Shown: positions 53,100 through 62,656 of the stretch, piece by piece
Layout of the letters: each line of letters starts with the position of its first letter
Numbering within the stretch: position 1 is the stretch's first letter
Source: Oerskovia paurometabola
GTDB lineage: Bacteria; Actinomycetota; Actinomycetes; Actinomycetales; Cellulomonadaceae
Direction of reading: 5' to 3'
Assembly (NCBI RefSeq): GCF_016907365.1
Contig: NZ_JAFBBV010000001.1
Coordinates: forward strand, 186,001 to 250,000
DNA length: 64,000 nucleotides
The notes under the pieces: model-generated
The model's input: only the letters and a program-made list of their open reading frames with translations
Database searches by the model: none
Told to the model about the DNA's origin: nothing
Made by a program: the position numbers and the translations under genes

Positions 53100-54104
53100 A
53101 TGAGTTCACACGAGCACTACCACGAGTCCATCCCGGCTCGGCCGATGAGCCGGCGGAACCTGCTCAAGGCCCTCGCTGCGTCGACGGTCGCCGTGGGCGT
53201 CGGCGCGGCCCTGGGCCCGACGGCGGCGTCCGCGCTCGGCAGCGTGGCCGCGGCTCCCAGCAGCGGACGCAACCGCCTGGTCCCGGTCAACCGCATCGGC
53301 ATCCAGCTGTACACCGTCCGTGACAAGGTCAGCCAGCTCGGCTTCCGGGCCGTGCTCGAGGAGCTCGCCGACATCGGCTACTCCGAGATCGAGTTCGCCG
53401 GGTACACGCAGGGGCAGGTCGGTGCGATCACCCCCGCGGAGATCCGCCAGATCCTCGACGACAACGGCCTGCGGGCCGTGGGGTCGCACGTCAACCTCAA
53501 CCCGAACAACATCGACGCCGAGATCGAGAAGGCGCTGATCCTCGGCATGCCGCACCTCGGCCAGGGCGGCCCGATCAACGGCACCAACACGGTCGCGGCG
53601 TGGACGGCCGCGGCGCAGACGTGGAACGCCATGGGGGAGAAGGCCAAGGCGGCGGGCCTCAAGCTCTACGCGCACAACCACGACGGCGAGTTCCGCTTCA
53701 CGTCCGACGACCCGAGCCGTCGCGTGTACGACCTGCTGTGGGACGAGTTCGACCCGTCGCTCGTCTTCTTCGAGATGGACGTCTACTGGGCGCACGTCGG
53801 CCAGTACAAGTACCCCGGGTTCGAGCCCATCGAGTACATCAAGCGCGACCCGCGGCGCTTCCCGATGCTGCACCTCAAGGACGGCAAGGCCAACCCGAGC
53901 AGCGCCAACGGCTACGACATCATCGAGTTCGGCGCCGGCAGCATCGACTACCAGTCCTTCCTCTCACAGCTCCGCACGCGCGGCCAGCACTTCGGCCTGT
54001 ACGAGCAGGACAACGCGAGCTCGGTCGCCGAGCCGCCGAACCCCTTGAACTCGCTGGGCAACGCACGACGCAGCTACACCTCCATCTACGGCCTTCGCGG
54101 CTGA
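53100..54104 (+). CDS. Tat-exported sugar phosphate isomerase/epimerase-like TIM-barrel protein
   Basis: The 334-residue protein begins with a twin-arginine signal (SRRNLLKALAASTVAVGVGA, about residues 17-36). A xylose-isomerase-like TIM barrel follows, with GIQLYTVRDKVSQLGFRAVL, DIGYSEIEFAGY, LKLYAHNHDGEF, FFEMDVYWAHVG and FPMLHLKDGK carrying the metal-binding Glu, Asp and His pattern. It probably isomerises or epimerises an extracellular sugar. It follows the sugar-dehydrogenase gene by 59 bases, with an AAGGAGAG ribosome site, so the two are a functional pair for polysaccharide or sugar-acid use, as in other actinobacteria. Confidence 0.9.
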   Translation: MSSHEHYHESIPARPMSRRNLLKALAASTVAVGVGAALGPTAASALGSVAAAPSSGRNRLVPVNRIGIQLYTVRDKVSQLGFRAVLEELADIGYSEIEFAGYTQGQVGAITPAEIRQILDDNGLRAVGSHVNLNPNNIDAEIEKALILGMPHLGQGGPINGTNTVAAWTAAAQTWNAMGEKAKAAGLKLYAHNHDGEFRFTSDDPSRRVYDLLWDEFDPSLVFFEMDVYWAHVGQYKYPGFEPIEYIKRDPRRFPMLHLKDGKANPSSANGYDIIEFGAGSIDYQSFLSQLRTRGQHFGLYEQDNASSVAEPPNPLNSLGNARRSYTSIYGLRG

Positions 54105-54130
54105 CCCACCGAGATCACAGGAGAATCGAC

Positions 54131-55399
54131 ATGAAGTGGAAGGTTTCAGCAGCCGCTGCCACAGCGTTCGCGCTGCTCGCGGTCGCCGCACCGTCGGCGC
54201 ACGCCGCGGTCACGAACTGCACGACCGAGCTCGACGACACGGTCGTCGCGGGCGACCTGGTGGTCCCCGCGGGGGCGACCTGTGTCCTCGGTGGCACGAC
54301 GGTCCAGGGTTCGATCACGGTCGGTGACGACGCATGGCTCGACGCGACCGAGGCGGTCATCGAGGGCGACGTCGTCGCGACCGACGCGTACGGCGTCCTG
54401 ATCGACGGCGCGAGCGTGGGCGGCGACATCAGCTCGTACACCGCGGGGTCCCGCACCGGGTTCCTCTACCTGTACGACCTGCGCGTGGGTGGCAGCGTCG
54501 CGACGGGCGGGGTCGACGTCGAGATCTCGGACACCAAGATCACAGGCAACCTCACGACGCAGGCCGCGACCTACGTCGACGTGCTGCGCACGAGCGTGGG
54601 CGGCGACGCGACGCTCGGCGACAGCGACTTCGGCGTCAGCCTCGGGGGCGCGGTCGTGGGGGGCAGCCTGTCCGTGACGGGCACCTCGCGCGACGCGCTG
54701 ATCGGCGCGAACGCCGACGGGACCGCCGACCAGTGGGGCAACACGGTGGGTGGGGACCTCGTCCTGACCGGCAACACCGCGAACCTCCAGGTCGCGGGCA
54801 CCACGGTCCACGGGGCCGTGCGCCTCGCGGACAACACCCCGGCGGCGAACTTCGGTCCGGGCAACACCGCGGGCTCGGTCGAGGGCGACCTCACCGGCAC
54901 GGCCCCCGGCGCGCTCGCGGCGGGCGACCAGTCGGTCGCGGTCGTGATCCCCGAGCCCCGGCCGGGCGAGCTCACGTGGAGCCTCGAAGGCTCGACGGGT
55001 CTCGTCGACCTGGGTGTGGCCGAGGAGCAGGGCGACCACTTCGCGGCCTCGGGCGACCTGGTGCCGGTCCGCGTCACGGACACCCGCATCAACGCCCCGG
55101 CCTGGTCGGTCTCGGCGCAGGTCAGCGACTTCGTCGCGGGCGGCGAGACGGTGTCCGGCAAGTACCTCGGGTGGACGCCCGAGCTCCTGGAGAACGACGG
55201 CGGAGCGGTCGCGGGTGCGGCCGTCGCCTCGGGCTTCGTCGAGGGTGACGGCCTGTCCGTCGCCCGCACCCTGGGCAGCGCGGAGGCCGGGCACGCCCGC
55301 GGCTCCGCGGTCATCGGGGCGGAGCTGGACCTCAAGCTCCCGCTCTCGGTGAACGAGGGGACCTACAACGCGACGATGACGCTGACCGCGCTCAGCTAG
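54131..55399 (+). CDS. Secreted WxL-like surface protein with polymer-forming repeats (422 aa)
   Basis: A signal peptide (MKWKVSAAAATAFALLAVAA to AHAA) leads to about 250 residues of repeated short beta turns (VVAGDLVVPAGATC, GDVVATDAYGV, GGDISSY, VGGSLSVTGT), like bactofilin-type stacked strands. The C-terminal 170 residues have LTWSLEGSTG, WSVSAQVSDFVAGGETVSG and KYLGWTPEL, then LPLSVNEGTYNATMTLTALS, a pattern close to the WxL wall-binding domain. Next to a DUF916-type gene it forms the WxL pair. The WxL call is by motif resemblance. Starts at ATG 54131, with GGAGAATCGAC upstream. Confidence 0.75.
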   Translation: MKWKVSAAAATAFALLAVAAPSAHAAVTNCTTELDDTVVAGDLVVPAGATCVLGGTTVQGSITVGDDAWLDATEAVIEGDVVATDAYGVLIDGASVGGDISSYTAGSRTGFLYLYDLRVGGSVATGGVDVEISDTKITGNLTTQAATYVDVLRTSVGGDATLGDSDFGVSLGGAVVGGSLSVTGTSRDALIGANADGTADQWGNTVGGDLVLTGNTANLQVAGTTVHGAVRLADNTPAANFGPGNTAGSVEGDLTGTAPGALAAGDQSVAVVIPEPRPGELTWSLEGSTGLVDLGVAEEQGDHFAASGDLVPVRVTDTRINAPAWSVSAQVSDFVAGGETVSGKYLGWTPELLENDGGAVAGAAVASGFVEGDGLSVARTLGSAEAGHARGSAVIGAELDLKLPLSVNEGTYNATMTLTALS

Positions 55400-55412
55400 T
55401 CACGCCGTGACC

Positions 55413-55456
55413 GTGGTGCCGGCCGGCCCGTTCCTCCACAGGCCGGCCGGCACCAC
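55413..55456. terminator. 16-bp hairpin between the WxL-like and DUF916 genes
   Basis: 55413-55428 pairs perfectly with 55441-55456 around a 12-base loop. It lies 14 bases past the WxL-like stop and may reduce downstream expression. Confidence 0.7.
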
Positions 55457-55549
55457 CGCTCGACAGCCCGTCCCACCGGCCCGGACAGCCGCCGGACGGG
55501 GCGAACGACCTGGCCGTCCCGGCCGGGCATCACGAAAGCAGGCACGACC

Positions 55550-56785
55550 ATGGCCATGCAGCAGCTCTTCCTCCGGCCCGAGCGGGACACCGACGGGCGG
55601 TCCGCGCTGACCAACGTGCGCGCGCACCAGCGGGTGAACGGCCACAGCCACGCCCTGTGGATCCTCGCGGTCCTCGCGGTGACGCTCGTCGTGGGCCTGC
55701 TCGTCTCGCTGGTGGCCCCGGGCGCGTCCGCCCTCGCGCTGTCCTCGCGGTCCGCCGCGCTCCCGCACGTGGTGAGCGCCGCCGTCGGGCCGGAGGATCC
55801 TGCGGCGACCGACGGCGCCGCGCCCGCTGCGGCGCCCGTGACCTGGGGCGTGCGCCCCGCCGACACCGTGCACGGTACCGAGCGCCCCAACTACGCCTAC
55901 GCCCTCGAGCCGGGCGCGAGCCTGGACGACGGGATCATCGTCTCCAACTACACGCAGGGGCCCCTGACGTTCCGCGTCTACGCGGCCGACGGGTTCATGA
56001 CCGAGGCGGGCGAGCTCGACCTGCTGCCCGCGGGCCAGGAGTCCTCCGCTCTCGGTGCGTGGGTGTCCTTCGCGGGGGAGGAGGTCACGGTCGAGGGCGG
56101 CGACAGCGTGGTCGTCCCGTTCACCCTGACCGTCCCGACCGACGCGACGCCCGGCGACTACGCGGCGGGCGTCGTGTCCTCGCTGCTGGTCGAGAACGCC
56201 GAGGGCGTGAGCGTCGACCGCCGGCTGGGATCGCGCATGCACCTGCGCGTCGCGGGCGACCTGGTCCCCGCCGTCGTGCTCGACGACGTCTCGGTCACCT
56301 ACGACGGCACGCTCAACCCCTTCGCGGCGGGCGACGCGACCGTGACGTTCACTGTCACGAACGACGGCAACACGCGCCTGGCCGCCGGTCAGGTCGTGCG
56401 GGTCGCGGGGCCGTGGGGCGCCGGCGCGCAGAGCACCCCGCGCGTCGAGCTCCCCGAGCTGCTCCCCGGGACGTCCGTGACGCGCACCGTGACGGTCGAC
56501 GGCGTGTGGCCGCTCGGCCGGGTCTCGGCGGACGTGCGGGTGACCGCTGAGGTCGTCACGGCGATCGGCGCGGCCGACGGCGAGGCCCCGGTCGTGGCCC
56601 CCGCGTCGGCCTCGGCGTCGACGCTCGCGGTGCCGTGGGCCGCCCTCGCGCTGCTGGTCCTGCTCGTGGCGGCCGTCGTCCTGTGGCGTCGCGCTGCCCG
56701 ACGGCGCCGCGTCCGTGACGAGCGCAAGGTCGCCGAGGCCGTGGCCCAGGCCCTCAAGGAGCGCGACGACCAGCCCGTCGCCTGA
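55550..56785 (+). CDS. DUF916-like WxL-interacting membrane protein
   Basis: The 411-residue protein has an N-terminal membrane segment (ALWILAVLAVTLVVGLLVSL, about residues 36-56), an external beta-rich region (WGVRPADTVHG, FTLTVPTDATPGDYAAGVVS, a typical DUF916 block) and a C-terminal membrane helix (VPWAALALLVLLVAAVVLW) with a basic tail. DUF916 (WxIP) proteins bind WxL proteins on Gram-positive surfaces. ATG 55550 is followed by another ATG at 55556; AGCAGG is upstream. The arrangement after the WxL-like gene supports the call. Confidence 0.8.
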   Translation: MAMQQLFLRPERDTDGRSALTNVRAHQRVNGHSHALWILAVLAVTLVVGLLVSLVAPGASALALSSRSAALPHVVSAAVGPEDPAATDGAAPAAAPVTWGVRPADTVHGTERPNYAYALEPGASLDDGIIVSNYTQGPLTFRVYAADGFMTEAGELDLLPAGQESSALGAWVSFAGEEVTVEGGDSVVVPFTLTVPTDATPGDYAAGVVSSLLVENAEGVSVDRRLGSRMHLRVAGDLVPAVVLDDVSVTYDGTLNPFAAGDATVTFTVTNDGNTRLAAGQVVRVAGPWGAGAQSTPRVELPELLPGTSVTRTVTVDGVWPLGRVSADVRVTAEVVTAIGAADGEAPVVAPASASASTLAVPWAALALLVLLVAAVVLWRRAARRRRVRDERKVAEAVAQALKERDDQPVA

Positions 56786-56845
56786 CGTGCCCCGGCCACC
56801 TGACGTGCGTCGGCCGACTGACGTGCCCCGGCCACCTGGCCGGGG
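56783..56845. repeat. Three tandem 18-bp repeats plus hairpin between convergent genes
   Basis: Units at 56783-56800 and 56819-56836 are identical (TGACGTGCCCCGGCCACC). The middle one (56801-56818) differs at five positions. CCCCGGCC (56826-56833) and GGCCGGGG (56838-56845) then pair as a terminator between the DUF916 and glf genes. Confidence 0.8.
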
Positions 56846-58456
<1,611 letters not shown>

Positions 58457-58540
58457 ATGACGATCGAGACGTTCCCGTCCCCCCACGCCCCGGCGCCCCG
58501 CCGTGCTGCGCGGTACCCCTTCGTGAGAGTGAGTGTGTGA
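58457..58540 (+). CDS. Short upstream ORF coupled to gtrA (27 aa)
   Basis: ATG 58457 follows a strong AAGGAGGCCG site and opens MTIETFPSPHAPAPRRAARY, then seven more residues to the TGA at 58538-58540. That TGA overlaps the gtrA ATG (58540-58542) as TGATG. gtrA has no convincing ribosome site of its own, so this short frame probably delivers ribosomes to it. The peptide has no recognisable domain. Confidence 0.6.
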   Translation: MTIETFPSPHAPAPRRAARYPFVRVSV

Positions 58541-59241
58541 TGTTCGGTCGGATTGGTCAGGCGTGGTCGGGGTTTGCTGAGCGGCGTCCGGGGGCGGCGC
58601 AGTTCTTGTTGTTCTTCTTGTTGAGCAATGGGGTGACGGTGCTGCAGCTGGCGTTGATGCCGGCGTTCAAGGCGGTGTTCGGGGCGACGGGGTTGGTGGA
58701 CACGGGGTTTCAGGTGTTGCCGGTGGGGTCGAATCCGGATGGGTCGTCGTTCTTCGTGTTCGACTATGCGGCGGGGGCGTTGCCTGAGGGTGGGGGTGGG
58801 TTGGCGTACTTCTTGGCGGTGCAGGTGACGTTGTTGATCGCGCAGGTGATCAACTTCTTCGCTCAGCGCAACGTGACGTTCAAGTCGAACACCTCGATCT
58901 GGCGGGCGGCGTTCTGGTACGTGGTGGCGTACGTGGTGATCACGTTCGCGGCGGCGGCGTTGCAGGGCCTGTACAAGGCGCCGATCTACGAGCTGTTGAT
59001 CGACACGTGGGGGTTGGGCAAGACGGGTGAGACCGCGGCCGACATGGTCACGATGATCATCAACAGTGCCCTATCGTTCTGGGTGTTCTTCCCGATCTTC
59101 AAGATCATCTTCAAGCGTGACCCCGAGGACCAGGCGCCAGAGCCGGGCGAGGTGGCTGGCCCTGCTCAGGTGGCGGGTGTGCCGGTGGCCGGGGGTGCGG
59201 GGGAGTCCTCGTCGTCGGCCCGTGCGGGCCAGGAAGTCTGA
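58540..59241 (+). CDS. GtrA-family membrane protein
   Basis: The 233-residue protein has four membrane helices in the GtrA pattern: QFLLFFLLSNGVTVLQLALM, AVQVTLLIAQVINFFAQRN (with the conserved N-F near the second helix), VVAYVVITFAAAALQGLY and a final SFWVFFPIFKIIF. GtrA proteins flip or translocate lipid-linked sugars for wall polysaccharide or O-antigen modification. The codons favour TTG, GGG and GCG, unlike the C-ending bias of neighbours, which may point to transfer. It is translated from the uORF stop and followed by the glycosyltransferase after 11 bases. Confidence 0.9.
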   Translation: MFGRIGQAWSGFAERRPGAAQFLLFFLLSNGVTVLQLALMPAFKAVFGATGLVDTGFQVLPVGSNPDGSSFFVFDYAAGALPEGGGGLAYFLAVQVTLLIAQVINFFAQRNVTFKSNTSIWRAAFWYVVAYVVITFAAAALQGLYKAPIYELLIDTWGLGKTGETAADMVTMIINSALSFWVFFPIFKIIFKRDPEDQAPEPGEVAGPAQVAGVPVAGGAGESSSSARAGQEV

Positions 59242-59252
59242 AGAGTGCGCTG

Positions 59253-60281
59253 ATGTCCAAGCTGTTGACGATCGTGGTGCCGTGCTACAACTCTGCGGCG
59301 TACATGCACCGCAGCATCGACTCGCTGCTGGCCGGGGGCCAGCGGGTGGAGGTCTTGATCGTGGACGACGGGTCGTGGGACGCCACGGCCCAGATCGCGG
59401 ACCGGTACGCCGCCGCCCACCCGGGGGTGGTGCGCGTGATCCATCAGCCCAACGGGGGTCACGGGGCCGCGATCAACACGGGCCTGGCCCACGCGCGCGG
59501 GCGGTTCATCAAGATCGTGGACTCCGACGACTGGCTCGAGGCCGACGCCTACGCCAAGGTCCTGGACCTGCTGGACTCCTTCGTCACCCAGGACACCGGC
59601 ATCGACATGCTGGTCAGCAACTTCGTGTACGAGAAGGTCGACAAGCGCAACAAGACCGCCGTGCGCTACACCAACGCCCTACCCCAGGACCGGGTCCTGG
59701 GCTGGGACCAGGTCGGGCGCCTGCGCAAGAACCAGTACATCCTCATGCACTCCCTGATCTACCGCACCGACCTGCTGCGCGAGGCCGGCCTGGTCCTGCC
59801 CGAGCACACCTTCTACGTCGACAACCTCTACGCCTACGCACCCCTGCCCGCGGTCCGACGCCTGTACTACCTGAACGTCGACCTGTACCGGTACTACATC
59901 GGGCGCGCGGACCAGTCCGTCAACGAGACCGTGATGATCTCGCGCGTGGACCAACAGCTACGCATCAACCGCACCATGATGGAACACCTGTCCGCAGCCC
60001 GCGCGAACCCCACCACGCCCCGCGCCCTCAAGCGCTACATGCTGCACTACCTCGACATCGTGTCCCTGGTCTCCTCGATGCTCCTGGTCCGCGCCGGCAC
60101 CCGCGAGTCACTACGCAAGAAGGACGAGTTCTGGGCCCACGTGCGCGCCTACGACCCCGCCCTGTACCGCCGACTACGCCGCACCACCCTGCACCAGATC
60201 TCCAACCTGCCCGGCAGACCCGGACGCCACCTGTCCGTCCTGGCCTACAAAGCCGCCCAACGCGTCATCGGCTTCAACTGA
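59253..60281 (+). CDS. Family 2 glycosyltransferase
   Basis: The 342-residue GT-A enzyme has LTIVVPCYNSAAYMHRSIDS, the nucleotide-sugar motif VLIVDDGSWDAT, GGHGAAINTGLAHARGRFIK and DSDDWLEADAY with the metal DxD. It probably transfers a galactose-type sugar to a lipid carrier translocated by the adjacent GtrA, using UDP-galactofuranose from glf. No membrane helix is predicted. ATG 59253 lies 11 bases after gtrA with a weak GAAGAG site. The strand composition shifts from G-rich to C-rich within this pair. Confidence 0.92.
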   Translation: MSKLLTIVVPCYNSAAYMHRSIDSLLAGGQRVEVLIVDDGSWDATAQIADRYAAAHPGVVRVIHQPNGGHGAAINTGLAHARGRFIKIVDSDDWLEADAYAKVLDLLDSFVTQDTGIDMLVSNFVYEKVDKRNKTAVRYTNALPQDRVLGWDQVGRLRKNQYILMHSLIYRTDLLREAGLVLPEHTFYVDNLYAYAPLPAVRRLYYLNVDLYRYYIGRADQSVNETVMISRVDQQLRINRTMMEHLSAARANPTTPRALKRYMLHYLDIVSLVSSMLLVRAGTRESLRKKDEFWAHVRAYDPALYRRLRRTTLHQISNLPGRPGRHLSVLAYKAAQRVIGFN

Positions 60282-60294
60282 GCCTGGTGGGCAC

Positions 60295-60400
60295 GAGGTA
60301 GAACGTGGTGTGCCGAGGTAGTACGCACCGCGTCCTACCCCGCGCAGCACGTTCTACCTCGCGCAGCACGTTCTACCCCGGTGGTGCCCGGTGGTGCCCG
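60295..60400. repeat. Nested inverted and direct repeats after the glycosyltransferase gene
   Basis: GAGGTAGAACGTG (60295-60307) is complementary to CACGTTCTACCTC (60348-60360), with another copy CACGTTCTACCCC (60367-60379). Inside, GGTAGTACGC (60317-60326) pairs with GCGTCCTACC (one mismatch). Two GGTGGTGCCC units follow. It is a nested terminator-like element between convergent genes. Confidence 0.7.
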
Positions 60401-60408
60401 GTGTGGCC

Positions 60409-61806
60409 TCAGTGCCCCGACGCGTCCGGCGGGCCCAGGACCTCCAGCCGTCGGCTCTGGGGCCGCGACCTGCGCCCCTCGGGGACAGGGATGAGGGCCC
60501 GCACGACGAACCAGTCGGACTCGGTGCGCACCGTGAGCGACCCGCCGTACCCCTCGACGACCTGGCGCATGTTGCGCAGGCCGTACCCGTGGTTGAGCGT
60601 GTCGCGCTTGGTGGTCCGGGGGATGCCGTCGTCGAAGTCGAGGTCGCCCACGTGGTAGTTCTCGAAGCGGACCATGACGAGCGAGCTCTGCGTGTAGACC
60701 GCGACGCGCACGAGCCGGTTCTCGGGGTCCGGCAGGGCCGCGGTGCTCTCGATCGCGTTGTCGAGCGCGTTGCCGAAGAGCGCGCTCAGCCCCATGGCGT
60801 CCATGAACGACAGGGCTGCGCCGTCGACCACGCACGTCAGCGTGATCCCGAGCTCGGCGCACTGGGACGTCTTCGACGTCAGGATGGTGTCGAGCACGGG
60901 GTTGCCCGTCTCGACCTGGACGCCGTAGCCCTGGATGCTCTCCTCGAGCTGATCGAGGTAGGACGCCTTGGCGGCGGGGTCGTTCTCCGTCCTGATCGCG
61001 GTGACGAAGTGCTTGAGGTCGTGATACTTGCGGTGGACGATGTCGATGTTCCGCTTGGACTGCAGGTACTGCTCGTGCTGCGAGCGCAGCATCCGGTTCA
61101 TGGCCTCGACCTCGACCGCGCGCTGGAGCTCGAGGCGCTGTCCCTGCTGGGCGTAGAGAGCGACGTACCCGGCGAGGTCCACGAGCGTGCGGATGTAGAA
61201 GATCTCGGGACCGAACTGCGCGCTGAACGGCGTGTTGGAGCTCACGAAGCTCACGTTGCTCATGAGGAACGTGACGGCGGCGATCGAGGCCGCGCTGAGC
61301 AGGCCGCGCCGGTCGACCTCGAGCTGCTGGTCCGGCGGGAAGTGTCGTCTCTCGATGAAGTAGGCCGCGGTGAAGGCCGCGCCGTACACCAGGACCAGCA
61401 GCCCCGCCCGGACCGCCACGCCCGTGAACCCCTGGTCGACGGCATAGCTGTAGAGCTGCCAGTGGAGCGATGCGACGAGCTCGGCGAGCACGAAGGCGCG
61501 CGCCGTGAAGTACCCGGCCTCTCTCGTCGACACGTCGGCGCAGAGCATGACCACGCTGTACATCGCGGCGACCGCCATGGCCATGCCGAACGTCCACAGC
61601 GGGATCGGCAGCTCGCCCGCGAAGGACTGGACGGCCCACAGGAGACCGAGCCCCAGCCCGAGCAGGAGGGCGAGGACGGGCGGCGTGAACCTCTTGCGCA
61701 GCAGCAGGATGTACACGAGGCACGCGGACCATTCCGCGAAAGCCGTGAATCCGCGGGGGATGTCGGTGGGGACCTCCGCGATGGCCGGCAGGACGTCCTG
61801 GATCAC
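60409..61806 (-). CDS. AgrC-type sensor histidine kinase (GHKL, HPK10 group)
   Basis: The 465-residue protein has six or seven membrane helices (about residues 1-200) and a cytoplasmic kinase with IVHRKYHDLKHFVTAIRTEN, which fits the HPK10 H-D-L-x-H box, the N box SALFGNALDNAIES and the G box NHGYGLRNMRQVVEGYGG. This family senses peptides or membrane state through the multi-helix domain. GTG 61804-61806 overlaps the response regulator stop by four bases. No AgrB or AgrD gene is adjacent, so the signal is not obvious. Confidence 0.9.
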   Translation of the reverse strand: MIQDVLPAIAEVPTDIPRGFTAFAEWSACLVYILLLRKRFTPPVLALLLGLGLGLLWAVQSFAGELPIPLWTFGMAMAVAAMYSVVMLCADVSTREAGYFTARAFVLAELVASLHWQLYSYAVDQGFTGVAVRAGLLVLVYGAAFTAAYFIERRHFPPDQQLEVDRRGLLSAASIAAVTFLMSNVSFVSSNTPFSAQFGPEIFYIRTLVDLAGYVALYAQQGQRLELQRAVEVEAMNRMLRSQHEQYLQSKRNIDIVHRKYHDLKHFVTAIRTENDPAAKASYLDQLEESIQGYGVQVETGNPVLDTILTSKTSQCAELGITLTCVVDGAALSFMDAMGLSALFGNALDNAIESTAALPDPENRLVRVAVYTQSSLVMVRFENYHVGDLDFDDGIPRTTKRDTLNHGYGLRNMRQVVEGYGGSLTVRTESDWFVVRALIPVPEGRRSRPQSRRLEVLGPPDASGH

Positions 61807-62516
61807 GCGACGCGTCCACCGACGTGGTCGGCGAGCGCGTCGAGGAAGGCGCGCTTGCGCGGTCGGCTGATCTGGAGCTCGTCGCCGCCGAGCATGACGC
61901 ACGTGCTCTGGTCGACCGCCAGGACGTGGCGCATGTTCACCAGGTAGCAGCTGTTGCTGCGGAAGAAGCCCTTGTCGGCGAGGTCGGTCTCGAAGGCCTT
62001 GAGGGTGCCCGTGAACGCGTAGGTCCGGTCGACCGCGTGGACGACGACCCGGTGCTTGATGCTCTCGATGTAGACGACGTCGAGGAGGTCCACCCGGGCG
62101 AGGGCGCCGTTCACGGTCAGCATGAGCGAGTCCGTCCCGCTGCGTCGCACGCGGTCGATGCTCCGGCGCAGCTCCTGGGAGAACGCGAACCAGGGGACGG
62201 GCTTGAGGAGGTAGCTCAGCGCGTCGACCTCGTACCCGTGGATCGCGTACTGCGCCATGTTGGTCACGAACACGATGACGACCCGGGAGTCGAGCGTGCG
62301 GATCTGCCGGGCCGTGTCCAGGCCGTCGAGGTCGTCCATCTGGACGTCGAGGAAGAGGATGTCGAAGTCGGGTCGGTAGCCCGTGACGAGCTCGCGCCCG
62401 TCCGTGAAGGTGCGGACGTCGAACGTCACCCGGTTCTCGACCTGGAAGCGGTCGAGGTGACCGAGCACGACGTCTCTGCTGGCGGACTCGTCGTCGACTA
62501 CGCCGATGCGGATCAT
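61803..62516 (-). CDS. LytTR response regulator
   Basis: The 237-residue regulator has an N-terminal receiver with D8/D9 acidic pocket, phospho-acceptor D57 in FDILFLDVQM, and the K105-like lysine in SYLLKPVPWF. A C-terminal LytTR DNA-binding domain (about 130-237) has VVYIESIKHRVVVHAVDRT, ADKGFFRSNSCYLVNMRHVL and LQISRPRKRAFLDAL. It is the partner of the adjacent AgrC-type kinase, whose start overlaps its stop. ATG 62516 begins at MIRIGVVDDE. Targets are likely nearby surface-sugar genes, which is only a proposal. Confidence 0.92.
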   Translation of the reverse strand: MIRIGVVDDESASRDVVLGHLDRFQVENRVTFDVRTFTDGRELVTGYRPDFDILFLDVQMDDLDGLDTARQIRTLDSRVVIVFVTNMAQYAIHGYEVDALSYLLKPVPWFAFSQELRRSIDRVRRSGTDSLMLTVNGALARVDLLDVVYIESIKHRVVVHAVDRTYAFTGTLKAFETDLADKGFFRSNSCYLVNMRHVLAVDQSTCVMLGGDELQISRPRKRAFLDALADHVGGRVA

Positions 62517-62656
62517 GCTGGCGGACCTCTTTCACCTCGACCCCGGACGCCGCCCGGGTGCTCCCCCAAGATACCAAGCAAAGCCGGGCCGAGATCGGCG
62601 CGAAACGGGGGTTTCGGGCACCTCGTCGACCCAGGCTCGGGACCGGAGGACCAAGG

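Noticed and set aside
49630..53109. An 1159-codon minus-strand open frame opposite the sugar dehydrogenase gene
   Set aside because: Its sequence is a Val/Arg/Asp repeat typical of the antisense of a GC-rich gene. The plus strand has clear domains and a ribosome site.
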